Assembly: GCA_022794255.1 (NCBI GenBank)
Contig: JAAWEL010000018.1
Coordinates: forward strand, 1-64,000
DNA length: 64,000 nt
Reading direction: 5' to 3'
Source: Lachnospiraceae bacterium
GTDB lineage: Bacteria; Bacillota; Clostridia; Lachnospirales; Lachnospiraceae
Part shown: positions 17,206 through 28,282 of the stretch, piece after piece
Numbering within the stretch: the first letter of the stretch is position 1
How the letters are laid out: each line of letters starts with the position of its first letter
Notes under the pieces: generated by a model
What the model saw: the letters and a program-made list of their open reading frames with translations, nothing else
Told to the model about the DNA's origin: nothing
Databases searched by the model: none
Position numbers and translations under genes: made by a program

Positions 17206-18273
17206 ATGTCAAAAAAAACCATCGCTGTTATATTCGGCGGCCAGTCATCAGAGCATATTGTTTCCTGTATGTCTGCTGCCAATGTAATTGATCAGATAGA
17301 CACTCTGCGTTACGAGCCTTTGTTAATCGGCATCACGGAAGCCGGCCACTGGCTGTACGCTGCATCCTCAAAGGACATCCGCTCCGGCGCCTGGAAGGAA
17401 AGTCAGGTGGAAGCAGTCATCTCCCCGGACGCCACAAAAAAATGTGTGATTTTGACAGAAAATGGTGAGAACCGTCAGGTGAAAATCGATGGAGCTTTCC
17501 CCATTCTCCATGGTCCTTATGGGGAGGATGGCACCATCCAGGGCCTTTTTGAGATGGCCCACATCCCTTATGTGGGCTGTGGTGTCTTGGCCTCGGCAGT
17601 TTCCATGGATAAGCTGTATACCAAGATGATTGTCAGCACTCTGGGAATCCGCCAGGCGGCCTATGTCCCGGTGCTTGTATGGAAGCTTAAAAAAGATCCA
17701 GAGTCCGTTATCCGCCAGGTAGAAGAAAGCTTTCCCTACCCGGTGTTTGTAAAGCCAGCCAATGCCGGATCTTCCCGGGGAATCACCAAGGCAGAAAACC
17801 GTCAGCAACTGATGGAAGGCCTTGAGGAGGCCGCCAGCCATGACAGTAAGCTTCTGGTGGAGGAAGCCATTGTGGGCCATGAGGTTGAGTGTGCTGTCTT
17901 AGGTGGCGGAGATAAGCCGGTTCTGTCTTCTGGTGTAGGGGAGATATTGGCAGCAGCGGAATTCTACGATTTTGATGCCAAATATTTTAATGAGGAATCC
18001 CGTACAGTGCTTGATCCCGATCTGCCGGGAGATTCAGCTGAACAGGTAAGAAAAGCAGCAGAGAGAATCTTTAATGCAGTGGATGGCTATGGTCTGGCGC
18101 GGGTGGATTTTTTTGTAAAAGAGAACGGGGAAATCGTATTTAATGAGATCAACACGATTCCCGGCTTTACGGCAATCAGCATGTATCCCATGCTGTGGGA
18201 GGCCCGGGGCCTGTCTAAGCGTATCCTGATTGACAGGCTTATTCAGATGGCATTTGAGAGAAAATCCCGATAG
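17206..18273 (+). CDS. ddl: D-alanine--D-alanine ligase
   Basis: 355 aa ATP-grasp enzyme that joins two D-Ala for the peptidoglycan stem. N-terminal GGQSSEH block (residues 11-17), PYGEDGTIQGLFEMAHIPYVGCG, FVKPANAGSSRG ATP-binding region, and the metal site FNEINTIPGFT. The omega-loop region FYDFDAKY carries the Tyr typical of D-Ala-D-Ala ligases, so nothing suggests a VanA-type D-lactate enzyme. Strong ribosome site AGGAGGACC. Followed 45 bp later by murI, so cell-wall D-amino-acid supply is grouped. Confidence 0.95.
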   Translation: MSKKTIAVIFGGQSSEHIVSCMSAANVIDQIDTLRYEPLLIGITEAGHWLYAASSKDIRSGAWKESQVEAVISPDATKKCVILTENGENRQVKIDGAFPILHGPYGEDGTIQGLFEMAHIPYVGCGVLASAVSMDKLYTKMIVSTLGIRQAAYVPVLVWKLKKDPESVIRQVEESFPYPVFVKPANAGSSRGITKAENRQQLMEGLEEAASHDSKLLVEEAIVGHEVECAVLGGGDKPVLSSGVGEILAAAEFYDFDAKYFNEESRTVLDPDLPGDSAEQVRKAAERIFNAVDGYGLARVDFFVKENGEIVFNEINTIPGFTAISMYPMLWEARGLSKRILIDRLIQMAFERKSR

Positions 18274-18318
18274 AGGCTGCATGGATGAGCAATGGAAAAA
18301 CAGGAGAGGACAAAAGTG

Positions 18319-19134
18319 ATGGACAGAAATGCACCAGTGGGGGTGTTTGATTCCGGTGTCGGAGGTCTGACCGTGGCCCGGGAGATCATGCGCCAGCTCC
18401 CGGAGGAAAGAATCATATATTTCGGCGACACGGCCAGACTGCCCTATGGGAGCAAATCAAGAGACACGGTAATCCGCTATTCCCGGCAGATTATTCGCTT
18501 TTTGCGCACTATGGATGTGAAGGCGATTGTGATTGCCTGTAATACTGCCAGTTCCTATGCCCTAGAGACTGTACAGGCAGAGACAGATATCCCTGTGATC
18601 GGCGTGATTAATGCCGGCGCCAGAACGGCTGTCAAATCCACGCATAATGGAAAGATCGGGGTGATCGGCACGGAGGGAACCATAGGCAGCGGGATTTATA
18701 CAGAGGTGATGAGGAAGATGCGGCCGGACATTAAGGTATACGGCAAGTCCTGTCCGCTGTTTGTGCCTTTGGTGGAGGAAGGACTTTTGCACGATTCAGT
18801 CACAGATGAAATTGCCTCCCGGTATTTGAGCGAGCTGAAGGGGAAATATATTGATACCCTGGTGCTGGGATGTACGCATTATCCTTTGCTGCGCTCCACT
18901 CTGCGCCGGTTGATGGGGGAAGAGGTGACCTTGGTCAATCCTGCCTACGAGACGGCCCTGGAACTTAGAAGTCTGCTCAGGCAGCAGAAGCTGGACCGGC
19001 CGGAATCGTCTTTGGAGGAAGAAAAATATCAGTTTTTTGTCAGTGATCTGGCGGAGAAATTCACCAGCTTTGCAACAGCAATTCTTCCCGGTCAGGTAAA
19101 AGAGACCAGAAAGATTCACATTGAGGAATACTGA
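18319..19134 (+). CDS. murI: Glutamate racemase
   Basis: 271 aa. Makes D-glutamate for peptidoglycan. N-terminal VFDSGVGGLTV and FGDTARLPYG blocks are classic, and the two catalytic cysteines are C74 (IACNTASS) and C185 (LGCTHYPLL). The ATG at 18319 is chosen because GGAGAGGA sits 8 bases upstream; an in-frame ATG at 18292 lacks a good site. Follows ddl and precedes a DUF1934 gene by 22 bp, probably one operon ending at 19643. Confidence 0.95.
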   Translation: MDRNAPVGVFDSGVGGLTVAREIMRQLPEERIIYFGDTARLPYGSKSRDTVIRYSRQIIRFLRTMDVKAIVIACNTASSYALETVQAETDIPVIGVINAGARTAVKSTHNGKIGVIGTEGTIGSGIYTEVMRKMRPDIKVYGKSCPLFVPLVEEGLLHDSVTDEIASRYLSELKGKYIDTLVLGCTHYPLLRSTLRRLMGEEVTLVNPAYETALELRSLLRQQKLDRPESSLEEEKYQFFVSDLAEKFTSFATAILPGQVKETRKIHIEEY

Positions 19135-19156
19135 CTAAACACAGGGGGATGAGCAT

Positions 19157-19597
19157 ATGACAAGAGATGTACTGATTCGGATCAGTGGATTGCAGGCCCT
19201 GGATGGTGAGAGCAATGACGTGGAAGTTATCACCACCGGAGATTATTTCTGCAAAAACGGAAAGCATTATCTGGTTTATGAGGAAATGATGGAAGGCTTT
19301 GAAGGAAAGGTTCGCAATACTGTGAAGATTACACCAGATATGCTGGATATCCGCAAACGGGGAATTATCGGAACTCACATGGTCTTTGAATTGGATAAAA
19401 AAAGCCAGACCCGGTATGCAACTCCTTTAGGGGACATGGTTGTGGAGCTGAACACCACGCGGATTCGTCTGAAAGAAGGAGAGGACACCCTGAAGGTGAC
19501 GGTGGATTATTCTCTGGGAATTAACTACCAGCATGTGTCAGACTGCAGTATTACTATGGATATTTGCTCCAGGCAGAAGGCAAAGCTGCAGCTGTAG
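19157..19597 (+). CDS. DUF1934 (YwiB-like) beta-barrel protein
   Basis: 146 aa small soluble protein of the DUF1934/YwiB family, a predicted lipocalin-like beta barrel. Repeating beta-strand pattern with LVYEEMMEGFEGKVRNTVKI, MVFELDKK and the C-terminal LGINYQHVSDCSITMDI. A GGGGGATGAG site precedes the ATG. The function is not known. It follows ddl and murI and ends just before a bidirectional terminator. Confidence 0.85.
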   Translation: MTRDVLIRISGLQALDGESNDVEVITTGDYFCKNGKHYLVYEEMMEGFEGKVRNTVKITPDMLDIRKRGIIGTHMVFELDKKSQTRYATPLGDMVVELNTTRIRLKEGEDTLKVTVDYSLGINYQHVSDCSITMDICSRQKAKLQL

Positions 19598-19611
19598 CTC
19601 TGCAGGGAACC

Positions 19612-19643
19612 AAAAACGGATTCTCCCGGGAGAATCCGTTTTT
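19612..19643. terminator. Bidirectional terminator
   Basis: Perfect 16-bp palindrome-type hairpin: AAAAACGGATTCTCCC paired with GGGAGAATCCGTTTTT. It lies between the convergent DUF1934 and small membrane protein genes and has A and T runs on both sides, so it should serve both. Confidence 0.92.
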
Positions 19644-19662
19644 AATGGATTTGACAATCCGA

Positions 19663-20178
19663 TCATTTACTCTTTTTGCCTTTTTCCTTATTGGCTTTGC
19701 CGCCTTTGTTTTCACTTTTCTTTGGGCTGTCGTCCTTTTTGAATCGTGCAAAAAATCCTTTTTTCTTTGGTGGTGCCACTACAGAGCCGCCGCGGACGCT
19801 CTTGATATCGGTTATGTAGATCCCGCTGATCACAACTTTAGCTTCCGCTTTTACCGGCAGCATGGCAAAAACCCGCTCGTCTGCCATCAGTGTCATAACC
19901 CTGGGGCCGACCTTGGCTTTTACAACAGGAACCTTCGCCCACCGCATATACCTGGGAGTTTGTTCATAGACCATCTTGGGAAGCCCGGCATCCCGGATTT
20001 TCATTTTCTTCTTATCAATAACAAGCATGGACACGGTCTGTTTTGCTGCCTCTAGCAGGGCCTGCTGTTCAACCTGGCGCTTTTCCAGCTTCCTTCCCAA
20101 AAAATAGAGGACAGCCAGCACGATCACCGCAATGACCAGAATTGCCAGCAACACGTTTAAAACGGTGGACATTGTCAT
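19663..20178 (-). CDS. Small membrane protein with basic tail, unrecognised family
   Basis: 171 aa. A single N-terminal transmembrane helix (about residues 5-25, LNVLLAILVIAVIVLAVLYFLG) is followed by a cytoplasmic region of beta character (KVPVVKAKVGPRVMTLMADERVFAMLPVKAEAKV) and a very Lys-rich C-terminal tail. The ATG at 20178 is chosen because TGGAGGTATTCC is 10-12 bases upstream; upstream extension is unlikely. The gene is divergent from rpoB. I do not recognise the family. Its anchored beta domain and basic tail could bind nucleic acid or membranes, but this is only speculation. Confidence 0.75.
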   Translation of the reverse strand: MTMSTVLNVLLAILVIAVIVLAVLYFLGRKLEKRQVEQQALLEAAKQTVSMLVIDKKKMKIRDAGLPKMVYEQTPRYMRWAKVPVVKAKVGPRVMTLMADERVFAMLPVKAEAKVVISGIYITDIKSVRGGSVVAPPKKKGFFARFKKDDSPKKSENKGGKANKEKGKKSK

Positions 20179-20289
20179 GGGGAATACCTCCAATATGCTC
20201 TTTAAGTTGGGCAGACCTATCGGAACAGCAGATAAAAGTCTGCCTTGACAGTATATCATTTTTTTAAAGATTTTGCAAGAAGAAAAAAC

Positions 20290-20318
20290 TTGACACCTTG
20301 ACAGGGCTATGCTATTAT
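20290..20318 (+). promoter_or_regulatory. rpoBC promoter
   Basis: TTGACA (20290-20295), 17-bp spacer, TATTAT (20313-20318), about 85 bp before rpoB. A second TTGACA lies at 20299-20304 within the spacer. The promoter makes rpoBC independent of any ribosomal protein genes. Confidence 0.75.
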
Positions 20319-20401
20319 GGAATGTGCTCTATTGTGGCATCATGGGCCTTTTGCGCCCTGAAAGCGCCGCAAAATCGAATATATAACAGGGGTGAACGTC
20401 A

Positions 20402-23400
20402 ATGGAGAAAAGCAGAATGCGCCCGGTGTCGGCCGGGAAAAGCGTTAGAATGAGCTTCTCAAGGCAGAAAGAAGTTCTTGAGATGCCGAACCTGATTGAG
20501 ATTCAAAAGGTCTCCTATCAGTGGTTCCTGGATGAAGGCCTGAAGGAAGTGTTTGAAGATATCTCCCCGATCTCTGATTTTGCCGGGCATCTGAGTCTGG
20601 AATTTGTGGATTTTACCTTATGCAGAGATAAAGTTAAATACTCAATCGAGGAATGTAAAGAACGCGATGCCACTTACGCGGCGCCTTTGGAGGTGCGGGT
20701 AAGGCTTTACAATAAGGATAAAGAAGAGATCAATGAGCATATGATCTTTATGGGTGACCTTCCGCTTATGACTGATACCGGCTCCTTTGTCATCAATGGG
20801 GCAGAGCGGGTTATTGTCAGCCAGCTGGTGCGCTCCCCTGGTATCTACTATGGTATTGGACATGACAAGGTCGGTAAGGAGCTGTATACCTGCACGGTGA
20901 TTCCCAACCGGGGTGCATGGCTGGAATATGAGACCGATTCCAATGATATTTTTTACGTCCGTGTGGACCGTACCCGGAAGGTGCCGGTGACGGTTTTGAT
21001 TCGTGCTTTAGGTTATGGCACCAATGCGGAGATTTTGGAACTGTTTGGGGAAGAGCCAAAGCTTCTGGCAAGCTTTGGGAAGGATACCTCTGACAACTAT
21101 CAGGATGGCCTTTTGGAGCTGTACAAAAAGATCCGTCCCGGTGAGCCGTTGTCAGTGGACAGTGCGGAGAGCCTGCTCAACAGTATGTTTTTTGATCCCC
21201 GGCGCTATGATCTGGCCAAGGTGGGCCGATACAAATTCAATAAAAAGCTGCATTTTAAAAACCGCTTAAAGGGTCAGACCCTGGCAGAGAATGTGGTGGA
21301 CACAGACACGGGTGAGGTTCTGGCAGAAGCGGGGGCTGTTCTGGATAAGGATTTGGCAGAGGCGATTCAGAATGCAGGGATTCCTTTTGTGTATATCCAG
21401 GGGCCGGACCGCAATTACAAGGTTCTGTCCAATATGATGGTGGATCTGGCAAAATATGCGGATTTTGATCCGGAGGAAGCCGGGATTACAGAGTTAGTAT
21501 ATTACCCGGTATTAAAAACTATTCTGGAAGAAGCTGGCGGGGATAAGGCAAAGTTTAAGGAATTGGTACACCGCAATGCAGGGGAACTGATTCCCAAGCA
21601 TATTACCAAAGAAGATATTCTTGCCTCTATTAATTATAATATGCATCTGGAAGGTGCTATTGGCACTGCGGATGATATTGACCATTTGGGCAACCGGCGG
21701 ATTCGTGCTGTTGGCGAGCTTTTGCAGAATCAGTACCGGATTGGTTTGTCCCGTATGGAGCGGGTGGTCCGTGAGCGTATGACCACACAGGATATGGATG
21801 GAATTACCCCTCAGTCCCTGATCAACATTAAGCCGGTGACAGCTGCTGTGAAGGAGTTTTTCGGAAGCTCCCAGCTGTCTCAGTTTATGGATCAGAACAA
21901 CCCGTTAGCAGAGCTGACCCATAAAAGGCGTCTGTCTGCTCTGGGGCCTGGTGGTCTGTCCAGAGAGCGGGCTGGATTTGAGGTGCGGGACGTTCATTAC
22001 ACTCATTACGGCAGAATGTGTCCCATTGAGACGCCTGAAGGTCCCAATATTGGTCTGATCAATTCCCTGGCTACCTATGCCCGGGTGAATCAGTATGGAT
22101 TTATTGAAGCTCCTTACCGGGTGGTGGATAAGACGGACCGGATGAATCCGGTGGTTACGGATGAGGTGGTGTATCTCACTGCTGATGAGGAGGACAATTT
22201 TATTGTGGCTCAGGCGAACGAGCCTTTGGATGAGAAGGGCCATTTCCTGAGAAATAATGTTTCCGGTCGTTTTAAGGAGGAGACATCTGCATTCCAGAAA
22301 AATACGATTGATTTGATGGACGTTTCACCGAAGATGGTGTTTTCTGTGGCTACATCCATGATTCCTTTCCTGGAGAATGATGATGCCAACCGTGCTCTAA
22401 TGGGATCGAACATGCAGCGTCAGGCTGTGCCGCTTCTGACTACGGAGGCTCCTGTGGTGGGTACCGGGATTGAAGCAAAGGCAGCTGTGGACTCCGGCGT
22501 GTGTGTGCTGGCCCGTCACGCAGGTGTGGTGGAGCGTTCCGCCAGTAATGAAATTATTATACGCAGAGATGATAATGGAAGCCGCGAGGCTTATCATCTG
22601 ACCAAGTTTAAGAGAAGTAATCAGTCCAACTGCTATAACCAGAAGCCGATTGTCTATAAAGGAGATCATGTGGCGGCGGGAGATGTGATCGCGGATGGTC
22701 CCTCCACGCAAAACGGAGAGATCGCATTAGGCAAGAATCCTCTGATCGGGTTTATGACCTGGGAGGGCTACAACTATGAGGATGCGGTACTGCTTTCTGA
22801 GCGTCTGGTGCGGGAGGATGTGTATACATCGGTTCATATCGAGGAATATGAGGCAGAGGCCCGTGACACCAAGCTAGGACCGGAGGAGATCACCCGGGAT
22901 GTGCCGGGAGTAGGCGATGACGCCTTAAAGGATCTGGATGAGAGAGGAATTATCCGGATCGGGGCAGAGGTGCGTGCCGGAGATATTCTGGTAGGCAAGG
23001 TGACTCCCAAGGGCGAGACAGAGCTGACTGCGGAAGAGCGTCTTTTGCGGGCTATTTTTGGTGAGAAAGCCAGAGAAGTCCGTGATACCTCTTTGAAGGT
23101 GCCTCACGGCGCTTATGGTATTATTGTAGATGCCAAGGTATTTACCAGGGAGAACGGGGATGAGCTGTCTCCTGGCGTTAATGAGACAGTTCGCATCTAT
23201 ATTGCTCAGAAGCGTAAGATTTCTGTGGGAGACAAGATGGCCGGACGTCACGGTAATAAGGGTGTGGTTTCCCGGGTGCTTCCGGTGGAAGATATGCCGT
23301 TTCTGCCAAATGGACGTCCGCTGGATATTGTGCTCAATCCTCTGGGTGTGCCGTCCCGAATGAATATTGGGCAGGTTTTGGAGATTCATTTAAGCCTTGC

Positions 23401-24271
23401 GTCCAAGGCACTTGGCTTTAATATTGCAACCCCGGTCTTTGACGGAGCGGATGAGAATGACATTATGGACACTTTAAGCCTGGCCAATGACTATGTTAAT
23501 TTGTCCTGGGAGGAATTTTACGAGAAGCATAAGGATACGGTAAAGCCGGGGGTTATGGACTATCTGGGAGCTCATCTGGAACACAGAGAATTGTGGAAGG
23601 GTGTGGAGATCAACCGGGACGGTAAGGTGCGTTTGCGGGATGGCCGTACCGGAGAATATTTTGACAGCCCGGTTACCATTGGTCACATGCATTATTTAAA
23701 ATTGCACCATCTGGTAGATGATAAGATCCATGCCCGTTCCACCGGACCATATTCTCTTGTCACGCAGCAGCCTTTAGGTGGTAAGGCACAGTTTGGAGGA
23801 CAGCGTTTTGGTGAGATGGAGGTATGGGCGTTGGAGGCCTATGGCGCTTCCTATACACTCCAGGAGATTCTGACAGTGAAGTCGGACGATGTGGTAGGGC
23901 GTGTCAAGACATATGAGGCGATCATCAAGGGCGAGAATATTCCTGAGTCAGGGATTCCTGAGTCCTTTAAGGTACTTCTTAAGGAATTGCAGTCACTTTG
24001 CCTGGATGTGCGGGTACTGCGAGATGACAATACAGAGGTGGAGATCGGGGAGAATATTGATTACAGTGATACCGATCTGCGCTCTATCATAGAGGGAGAC
24101 CGAAGTTACAATCAGGAGGAGTCCTTTGGCACTTATGGTTATCAGAAGCAGGAGTTCTCTGACGGAGAGCTGGTGGATGTGGATGGCCAGGACGAAGGAG
24201 ATGATGACAGCGAATTTGATGATTTTGATGATGATTCCGATTTCGATGACTCTTCTGATGATATGCTGTAA
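20402..24271 (+). CDS. rpoB: DNA-directed RNA polymerase subunit beta
   Basis: 1289 aa, full length. All core blocks are present. The rifampicin pocket (about residues 488-519, [17 protein letters not shown] then [13 protein letters not shown]) has wild-type Asp, His and Ser at the usual resistance positions, so rifampicin sensitivity is predicted. The C-terminus carries a strongly acidic extension of about 30 residues, mostly Asp, Ser and Phe, beyond the last conserved block. It is preceded by its own promoter and by a divergent unrelated gene, not by rplL. Confidence 0.98.
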   Translation: MEKSRMRPVSAGKSVRMSFSRQKEVLEMPNLIEIQKVSYQWFLDEGLKEVFEDISPISDFAGHLSLEFVDFTLCRDKVKYSIEECKERDATYAAPLEVRVRLYNKDKEEINEHMIFMGDLPLMTDTGSFVINGAERVIVSQLVRSPGIYYGIGHDKVGKELYTCTVIPNRGAWLEYETDSNDIFYVRVDRTRKVPVTVLIRALGYGTNAEILELFGEEPKLLASFGKDTSDNYQDGLLELYKKIRPGEPLSVDSAESLLNSMFFDPRRYDLAKVGRYKFNKKLHFKNRLKGQTLAENVVDTDTGEVLAEAGAVLDKDLAEAIQNAGIPFVYIQGPDRNYKVLSNMMVDLAKYADFDPEEAGITELVYYPVLKTILEEAGGDKAKFKELVHRNAGELIPKHITKEDILASINYNMHLEGAIGTADDIDHLGNRRIRAVGELLQNQYRIGLSRMERVVRERMTTQDMDGITPQSLINIKPVTAAVKEFFGSSQLSQFMDQNNPLAELTHKRRLSALGPGGLSRERAGFEVRDVHYTHYGRMCPIETPEGPNIGLINSLATYARVNQYGFIEAPYRVVDKTDRMNPVVTDEVVYLTADEEDNFIVAQANEPLDEKGHFLRNNVSGRFKEETSAFQKNTIDLMDVSPKMVFSVATSMIPFLENDDANRALMGSNMQRQAVPLLTTEAPVVGTGIEAKAAVDSGVCVLARHAGVVERSASNEIIIRRDDNGSREAYHLTKFKRSNQSNCYNQKPIVYKGDHVAAGDVIADGPSTQNGEIALGKNPLIGFMTWEGYNYEDAVLLSERLVREDVYTSVHIEEYEAEARDTKLGPEEITRDVPGVGDDALKDLDERGIIRIGAEVRAGDILVGKVTPKGETELTAEERLLRAIFGEKAREVRDTSLKVPHGAYGIIVDAKVFTRENGDELSPGVNETVRIYIAQKRKISVGDKMAGRHGNKGVVSRVLPVEDMPFLPNGRPLDIVLNPLGVPSRMNIGQVLEIHLSLASKALGFNIATPVFDGADENDIMDTLSLANDYVNLSWEEFYEKHKDTVKPGVMDYLGAHLEHRELWKGVEINRDGKVRLRDGRTGEYFDSPVTIGHMHYLKLHHLVDDKIHARSTGPYSLVTQQPLGGKAQFGGQRFGEMEVWALEAYGASYTLQEILTVKSDDVVGRVKTYEAIIKGENIPESGIPESFKVLLKELQSLCLDVRVLRDDNTEVEIGENIDYSDTDLRSIIEGDRSYNQEESFGTYGYQKQEFSDGELVDVDGQDEGDDDSEFDDFDDDSDFDDSSDDML

Positions 24272-24401
24272 CAATTCAGCCGGCGGAGGCAGGTAAGGAG
24301 ATGTCCCGCCTGAATTGTCACGATATGTTGGATTAGGGTAACAGCTCCGGCATCGGAACTGTTGTGATTTAGGAACTCAAAAATAGAGAGGAGTATCGCT
24401 C

Positions 24402-27400
24402 ATGCCAGAGACAAATGAAACTTATCAGCCGTTGACATTTGATGCCATCAAGATTGGCCTGGCTTCTCCGGAGAAGATTCTGGAGTGGTCCCATGGCGAG
24501 GTGAAAAAGCCGGAGACGATTAACTACCGGACACTGAAGCCGGAGCGGGACGGTCTTTTCTGTGAGAGGATCTTTGGGCCCAGTAAAGACTGGGAATGTC
24601 ACTGCGGTAAATACAAAAAGATCCGCTATAAGGGTGTGATCTGTGACCGGTGCGGTGTTGAAGTGACCAAAGCCAGCGTCCGGAGAGAGCGGATCGGCCA
24701 TATTGACCTGGCGGCTCCTGTATCCCATATTTGGTATTTTAAGGGTATCCCCAGCCGGATGGGGCTGATTCTGGACATCTCTCCCCGGATATTGGAGAAG
24801 GTTTTGTATTTTGCATCCTATATTGTTTTGGATAAGGGCCAGACCAGTCTGCAGTATAAGCAGGTCCTCTCAGAGAAGGAGTACCGGGAGGAGCTGGAAA
24901 AGTGGGGCTATGGTGCATTCCGCGTGGGAATGGGAGCGGAGGCAGTGTTAGAGCTTCTGCGGGCTATTGATTTAGAGAAAGAGTCAGAGAGTCTGCGAAA
25001 GGAGCTTCGTGATTCCAGCGGGCAGAAGCGGGCCAGGATTATCAAGAGGCTGGAGGTTGTGGAGGCGTTTCGCAATTCAGGAAACAAGCCGGAATGGATG
25101 ATTATGACAGTGATTCCGGTGATCCCGCCGGATATCCGTCCCATGGTACAGTTGGATGGCGGCCGTTTTGCCACATCCGATCTGAATGATCTGTACAGAA
25201 GAATTATCAACCGGAACAACCGTCTGGCCAGGCTTCTGGAACTGGGCGCACCGGATATTATTGTCCGCAATGAGAAGCGGATGCTGCAGGAGGCAGTGGA
25301 TGCTTTGATTGATAACGGAAGGCGGGGCCGACCAGTGACAGGACCAGGCAACCGGGCATTAAAGTCTATCTCTGACATGCTCAAGGGTAAGCAGGGGCGG
25401 TTCCGTCAGAATCTGTTAGGCAAACGGGTGGACTATTCCGGGCGTTCTGTTATTGTGGTAGGGCCAGAATTAAAGATCTACCAGTGTGGTTTGCCAAAGG
25501 AAATGGCCATTGAGCTGTTTAAACCCTTTGTGATGAAAGAGCTGGTGCAGAATGGTACAGCCCACAATATTAAGAGTGCCAAGAAGATGGTGGAGCGCCT
25601 TCAGTCAGAGGTGTGGGATGTGCTGGAGGAGGTTATCAAGGAGCATCCGGTGATGCTAAACCGGGCGCCTACTCTGCACAGACTGGGTATCCAGGCGTTT
25701 GAGCCGATTCTGGTGGAGGGTAAGGCTATCAAGCTTCATCCTCTGGTATGTACGGCTTTTAATGCAGACTTTGACGGAGACCAGATGGCAGTCCACCTGC
25801 CGCTGTCAGTGGAGGCTCAGGCTGAGTGCCGGTTCCTTCTGCTGTCTCCCAATAATTTGCTGAAGCCTTCCGATGGCGGTCTGGTAGCAGTTCCGTCTCA
25901 GGATATGGTGCTGGGAATTTATTATCTGACTCAGGAGCGTCCTGGAAGCCAGGGAGAAGGAAAGGCATTTAAGAGCGTCAATGAGGCAATTCTTGCCTAT
26001 GAGAACGGTGTGGTCACGCTCCATTCCAAGATCAAAGCCCGGGTGGAAAAGACCATGGAGGACGGTACTGTAAAGACTGGCATTGTGGAATCCACAGTGG
26101 GGCGTTTTATTTTCAATGAGATTGTTCCTCAGGATCTGGGGTTTGTGGACCGGACCCAGGAGGAGAATATGCTGAAGCTGGAGGTGGATTTCCATGTTGG
26201 CAAAAAGCAGCTGAAGCAGATTTTGGAGAAAGTGTTTAATGTTCATGGTGCCACACAGACGGCCATCACTCTGGATGATATTAAGGCAATTGGATATAAA
26301 TATTCTACCAGGGCTGCCATGACGGTTTCTATTTCTGATATGACGGTTCCTGCTTCCAAGCCTCAATTGATAGCAGATGCCCAGGCAACGGTAGATCAGA
26401 TTGCCAAGAACTACCGCCGTGGTTTGATTACGGAGGCAGAGCGCTACAAAGAGGTTATTGATACTTGGAAGGATACGGATGATCAGTTGACTCATGATCT
26501 GCTCAGCGGTCTGGATAAATATAATAATATTTATATGATGGCCGACTCTGGGGCCCGTGGTTCTGACAAGCAGATCAAGCAGCTGGCAGGTATGCGCGGA
26601 CTGATGGCAGATACTACCGGCCATACCATTGAGTTGCCGATCAAGTCCAATTTCCGTGAGGGACTGGATGTATTGGAGTACTTCATTTCCGCCCACGGGG
26701 CAAGAAAGGGGTTGTCGGATACTGCCTTGCGTACAGCAGACTCTGGTTATCTGACCCGCCGTTTAGTGGATGTGTCCCAGGATCTGATTATCCGGGAGGT
26801 GGATTGCTGCGAGGGCAGAGATATTCCATTTATGGATATCAAGGCTTTTGCTGATGGCGATGAGACGATTGAGGACCTTCAGGAGCGTTTGACCGGGCGG
26901 TATATTGCAGAGACTATTGTTGATCCGGATACCGGGGAGGTAGTGGTAAAGGCCAATCATATGTGTACACCGAAACGCGCGGCAGCAGTTATGCGGGTTT
27001 TGGAGAAGCAGGGAAGAGATTCTGTTAAGATCCGCACGGTTCTTACCTGTAAGTCCCATGTAGGTGTGTGTGCCAAGTGCTATGGAGCGAATATGGCAAC
27101 GGGCCAGCCGGTCCAGGTGGGTGAGGCAGTAGGGATTATTGCGGCCCAGTCTATCGGGGAGCCGGGGACTCAGCTGACAATGCGTACTTTCCATACAGGT
27201 GGTGTGGCAGGCGGTGATATCACTCAGGGTCTTCCCCGTGTGGAGGAGCTGTTTGAGGCCAGAAAGCCCAAAGGTCTGGCGATTATCTCTGAGTTTGGCG
27301 GCGTTGTGACTATCAAAGACACCAAGAAGAAACGTGAAATCGTTGTGACAGACACAGAGACCGGTAATTCCAAGACTTATCTGATCCCCTATGGATCACG

Positions 27401-28136
27401 GATGAAGGTTCAGGATGAGCAGGTGATTGAGGCAGGTGATGAGCTGACAGAAGGAAGTGTCAATCCCCATGATATCTTAAAGATCAAAGGTGTCAGGGCT
27501 GTGCAGGATTATATGATCCGGGAGGTGCAGCGGGTATACCGCCTTCAGGGTGTGGAGATCAATGACAAGCATGTGGAGATGATCGTCCATCAGATGTTAA
27601 AAAAGATCAAGATTGAAGAGAGCGGTGACAGTAATGTGCTTCCGGGAACCTCTATGGATGTGCTGGATTTCAATGAGATGAATGAGGCGCTGATTGCAGA
27701 TGGAAAGATTCCAGCAGAGGGAAAACAGGTGATGTTAGGTATTACCAAAGCTTCTCTGGCCACAGATTCCTTCTTGTCAGCGGCATCCTTCCAGGAGACC
27801 ACAAAGGTCCTGACAGAGGCGGCTATCAATGGGAAGGTAGATCATCTGATTGGGCTTAAGGAGAATGTTTTGATTGGTAAGTTGATTCCTGCCGGTACAG
27901 GAATGAAAATGTATCGGTCGGTGAAGCTGGATACAGATTTTGCCATGGATGATGAGATTATTCTGGGGGATGATGAGGACATCATTCTGACAGGAGAAGA
28001 GGGCATCATGGAAGAGGCTCCGGAGGTTTTTGGCATTGATGAGAACGAGGAGCTTGATGATCTGACTGATTTGGAGGATACAGACAGAGGCGATGAGCCA
28101 AAGGACAATACTGTGTCAGAAGAGGATGAAGAATGA
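24402..28136 (+). CDS. rpoC: DNA-directed RNA polymerase subunit beta'
   Basis: 1244 aa. Zinc site 1 begins at C66 ([20 protein letters not shown]), and the catalytic Mg motif [12 protein letters not shown] starts at residue 453. A second zinc site is formed by Cys in DCCEG and [11 protein letters not shown]. The C-terminal ~45 residues are acidic ([15 protein letters not shown]), echoing the tail of RpoB. AGAGAGGAG precedes the ATG. The 130-bp gap after rpoB has no clear terminator, so the genes are cotranscribed. Confidence 0.98.
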   Translation: MPETNETYQPLTFDAIKIGLASPEKILEWSHGEVKKPETINYRTLKPERDGLFCERIFGPSKDWECHCGKYKKIRYKGVICDRCGVEVTKASVRRERIGHIDLAAPVSHIWYFKGIPSRMGLILDISPRILEKVLYFASYIVLDKGQTSLQYKQVLSEKEYREELEKWGYGAFRVGMGAEAVLELLRAIDLEKESESLRKELRDSSGQKRARIIKRLEVVEAFRNSGNKPEWMIMTVIPVIPPDIRPMVQLDGGRFATSDLNDLYRRIINRNNRLARLLELGAPDIIVRNEKRMLQEAVDALIDNGRRGRPVTGPGNRALKSISDMLKGKQGRFRQNLLGKRVDYSGRSVIVVGPELKIYQCGLPKEMAIELFKPFVMKELVQNGTAHNIKSAKKMVERLQSEVWDVLEEVIKEHPVMLNRAPTLHRLGIQAFEPILVEGKAIKLHPLVCTAFNADFDGDQMAVHLPLSVEAQAECRFLLLSPNNLLKPSDGGLVAVPSQDMVLGIYYLTQERPGSQGEGKAFKSVNEAILAYENGVVTLHSKIKARVEKTMEDGTVKTGIVESTVGRFIFNEIVPQDLGFVDRTQEENMLKLEVDFHVGKKQLKQILEKVFNVHGATQTAITLDDIKAIGYKYSTRAAMTVSISDMTVPASKPQLIADAQATVDQIAKNYRRGLITEAERYKEVIDTWKDTDDQLTHDLLSGLDKYNNIYMMADSGARGSDKQIKQLAGMRGLMADTTGHTIELPIKSNFREGLDVLEYFISAHGARKGLSDTALRTADSGYLTRRLVDVSQDLIIREVDCCEGRDIPFMDIKAFADGDETIEDLQERLTGRYIAETIVDPDTGEVVVKANHMCTPKRAAAVMRVLEKQGRDSVKIRTVLTCKSHVGVCAKCYGANMATGQPVQVGEAVGIIAAQSIGEPGTQLTMRTFHTGGVAGGDITQGLPRVEELFEARKPKGLAIISEFGGVVTIKDTKKKREIVVTDTETGNSKTYLIPYGSRMKVQDEQVIEAGDELTEGSVNPHDILKIKGVRAVQDYMIREVQRVYRLQGVEINDKHVEMIVHQMLKKIKIEESGDSNVLPGTSMDVLDFNEMNEALIADGKIPAEGKQVMLGITKASLATDSFLSAASFQETTKVLTEAAINGKVDHLIGLKENVLIGKLIPAGTGMKMYRSVKLDTDFAMDDEIILGDDEDIILTGEEGIMEEAPEVFGIDENEELDDLTDLEDTDRGDEPKDNTVSEEDEE

Positions 28137-28176
28137 CAGCCCTGAAAGAATCTGAAATTACAAATCAATGATGCAG

Positions 28177-28225
28177 AGTCCCCTGTGGTTTGAAGCCGCA
28201 GGGGGCTTGTATTACATTTTTTTGG
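28177..28225 (+). terminator. rpoBC terminator
   Basis: Stem GTCCCCTGTGG with CCGCAGGGGGC around a TTTGAAG loop (28179-28206), then a T-rich tract ending in TTTTTTT at about 28218. Confidence 0.75.
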
Positions 28226-28282
28226 TATGGTACAAGTTAGGCGGCTTAGGGTAAGCCCAGGGAATGGCAAAGGGGAACAGCT

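Noticed and set aside
17206-18273. Van-type D-Ala-D-lactate ligase
   Set aside because: Omega-loop Tyr pattern and neighbouring murI fit ordinary Ddl, and there are no vanH/vanX genes.
25806-26696. Antisense frame across rpoC (about 296 residues)
   Set aside because: Shadow of the conserved rpoC coding sequence; codon patterns support rpoC only.
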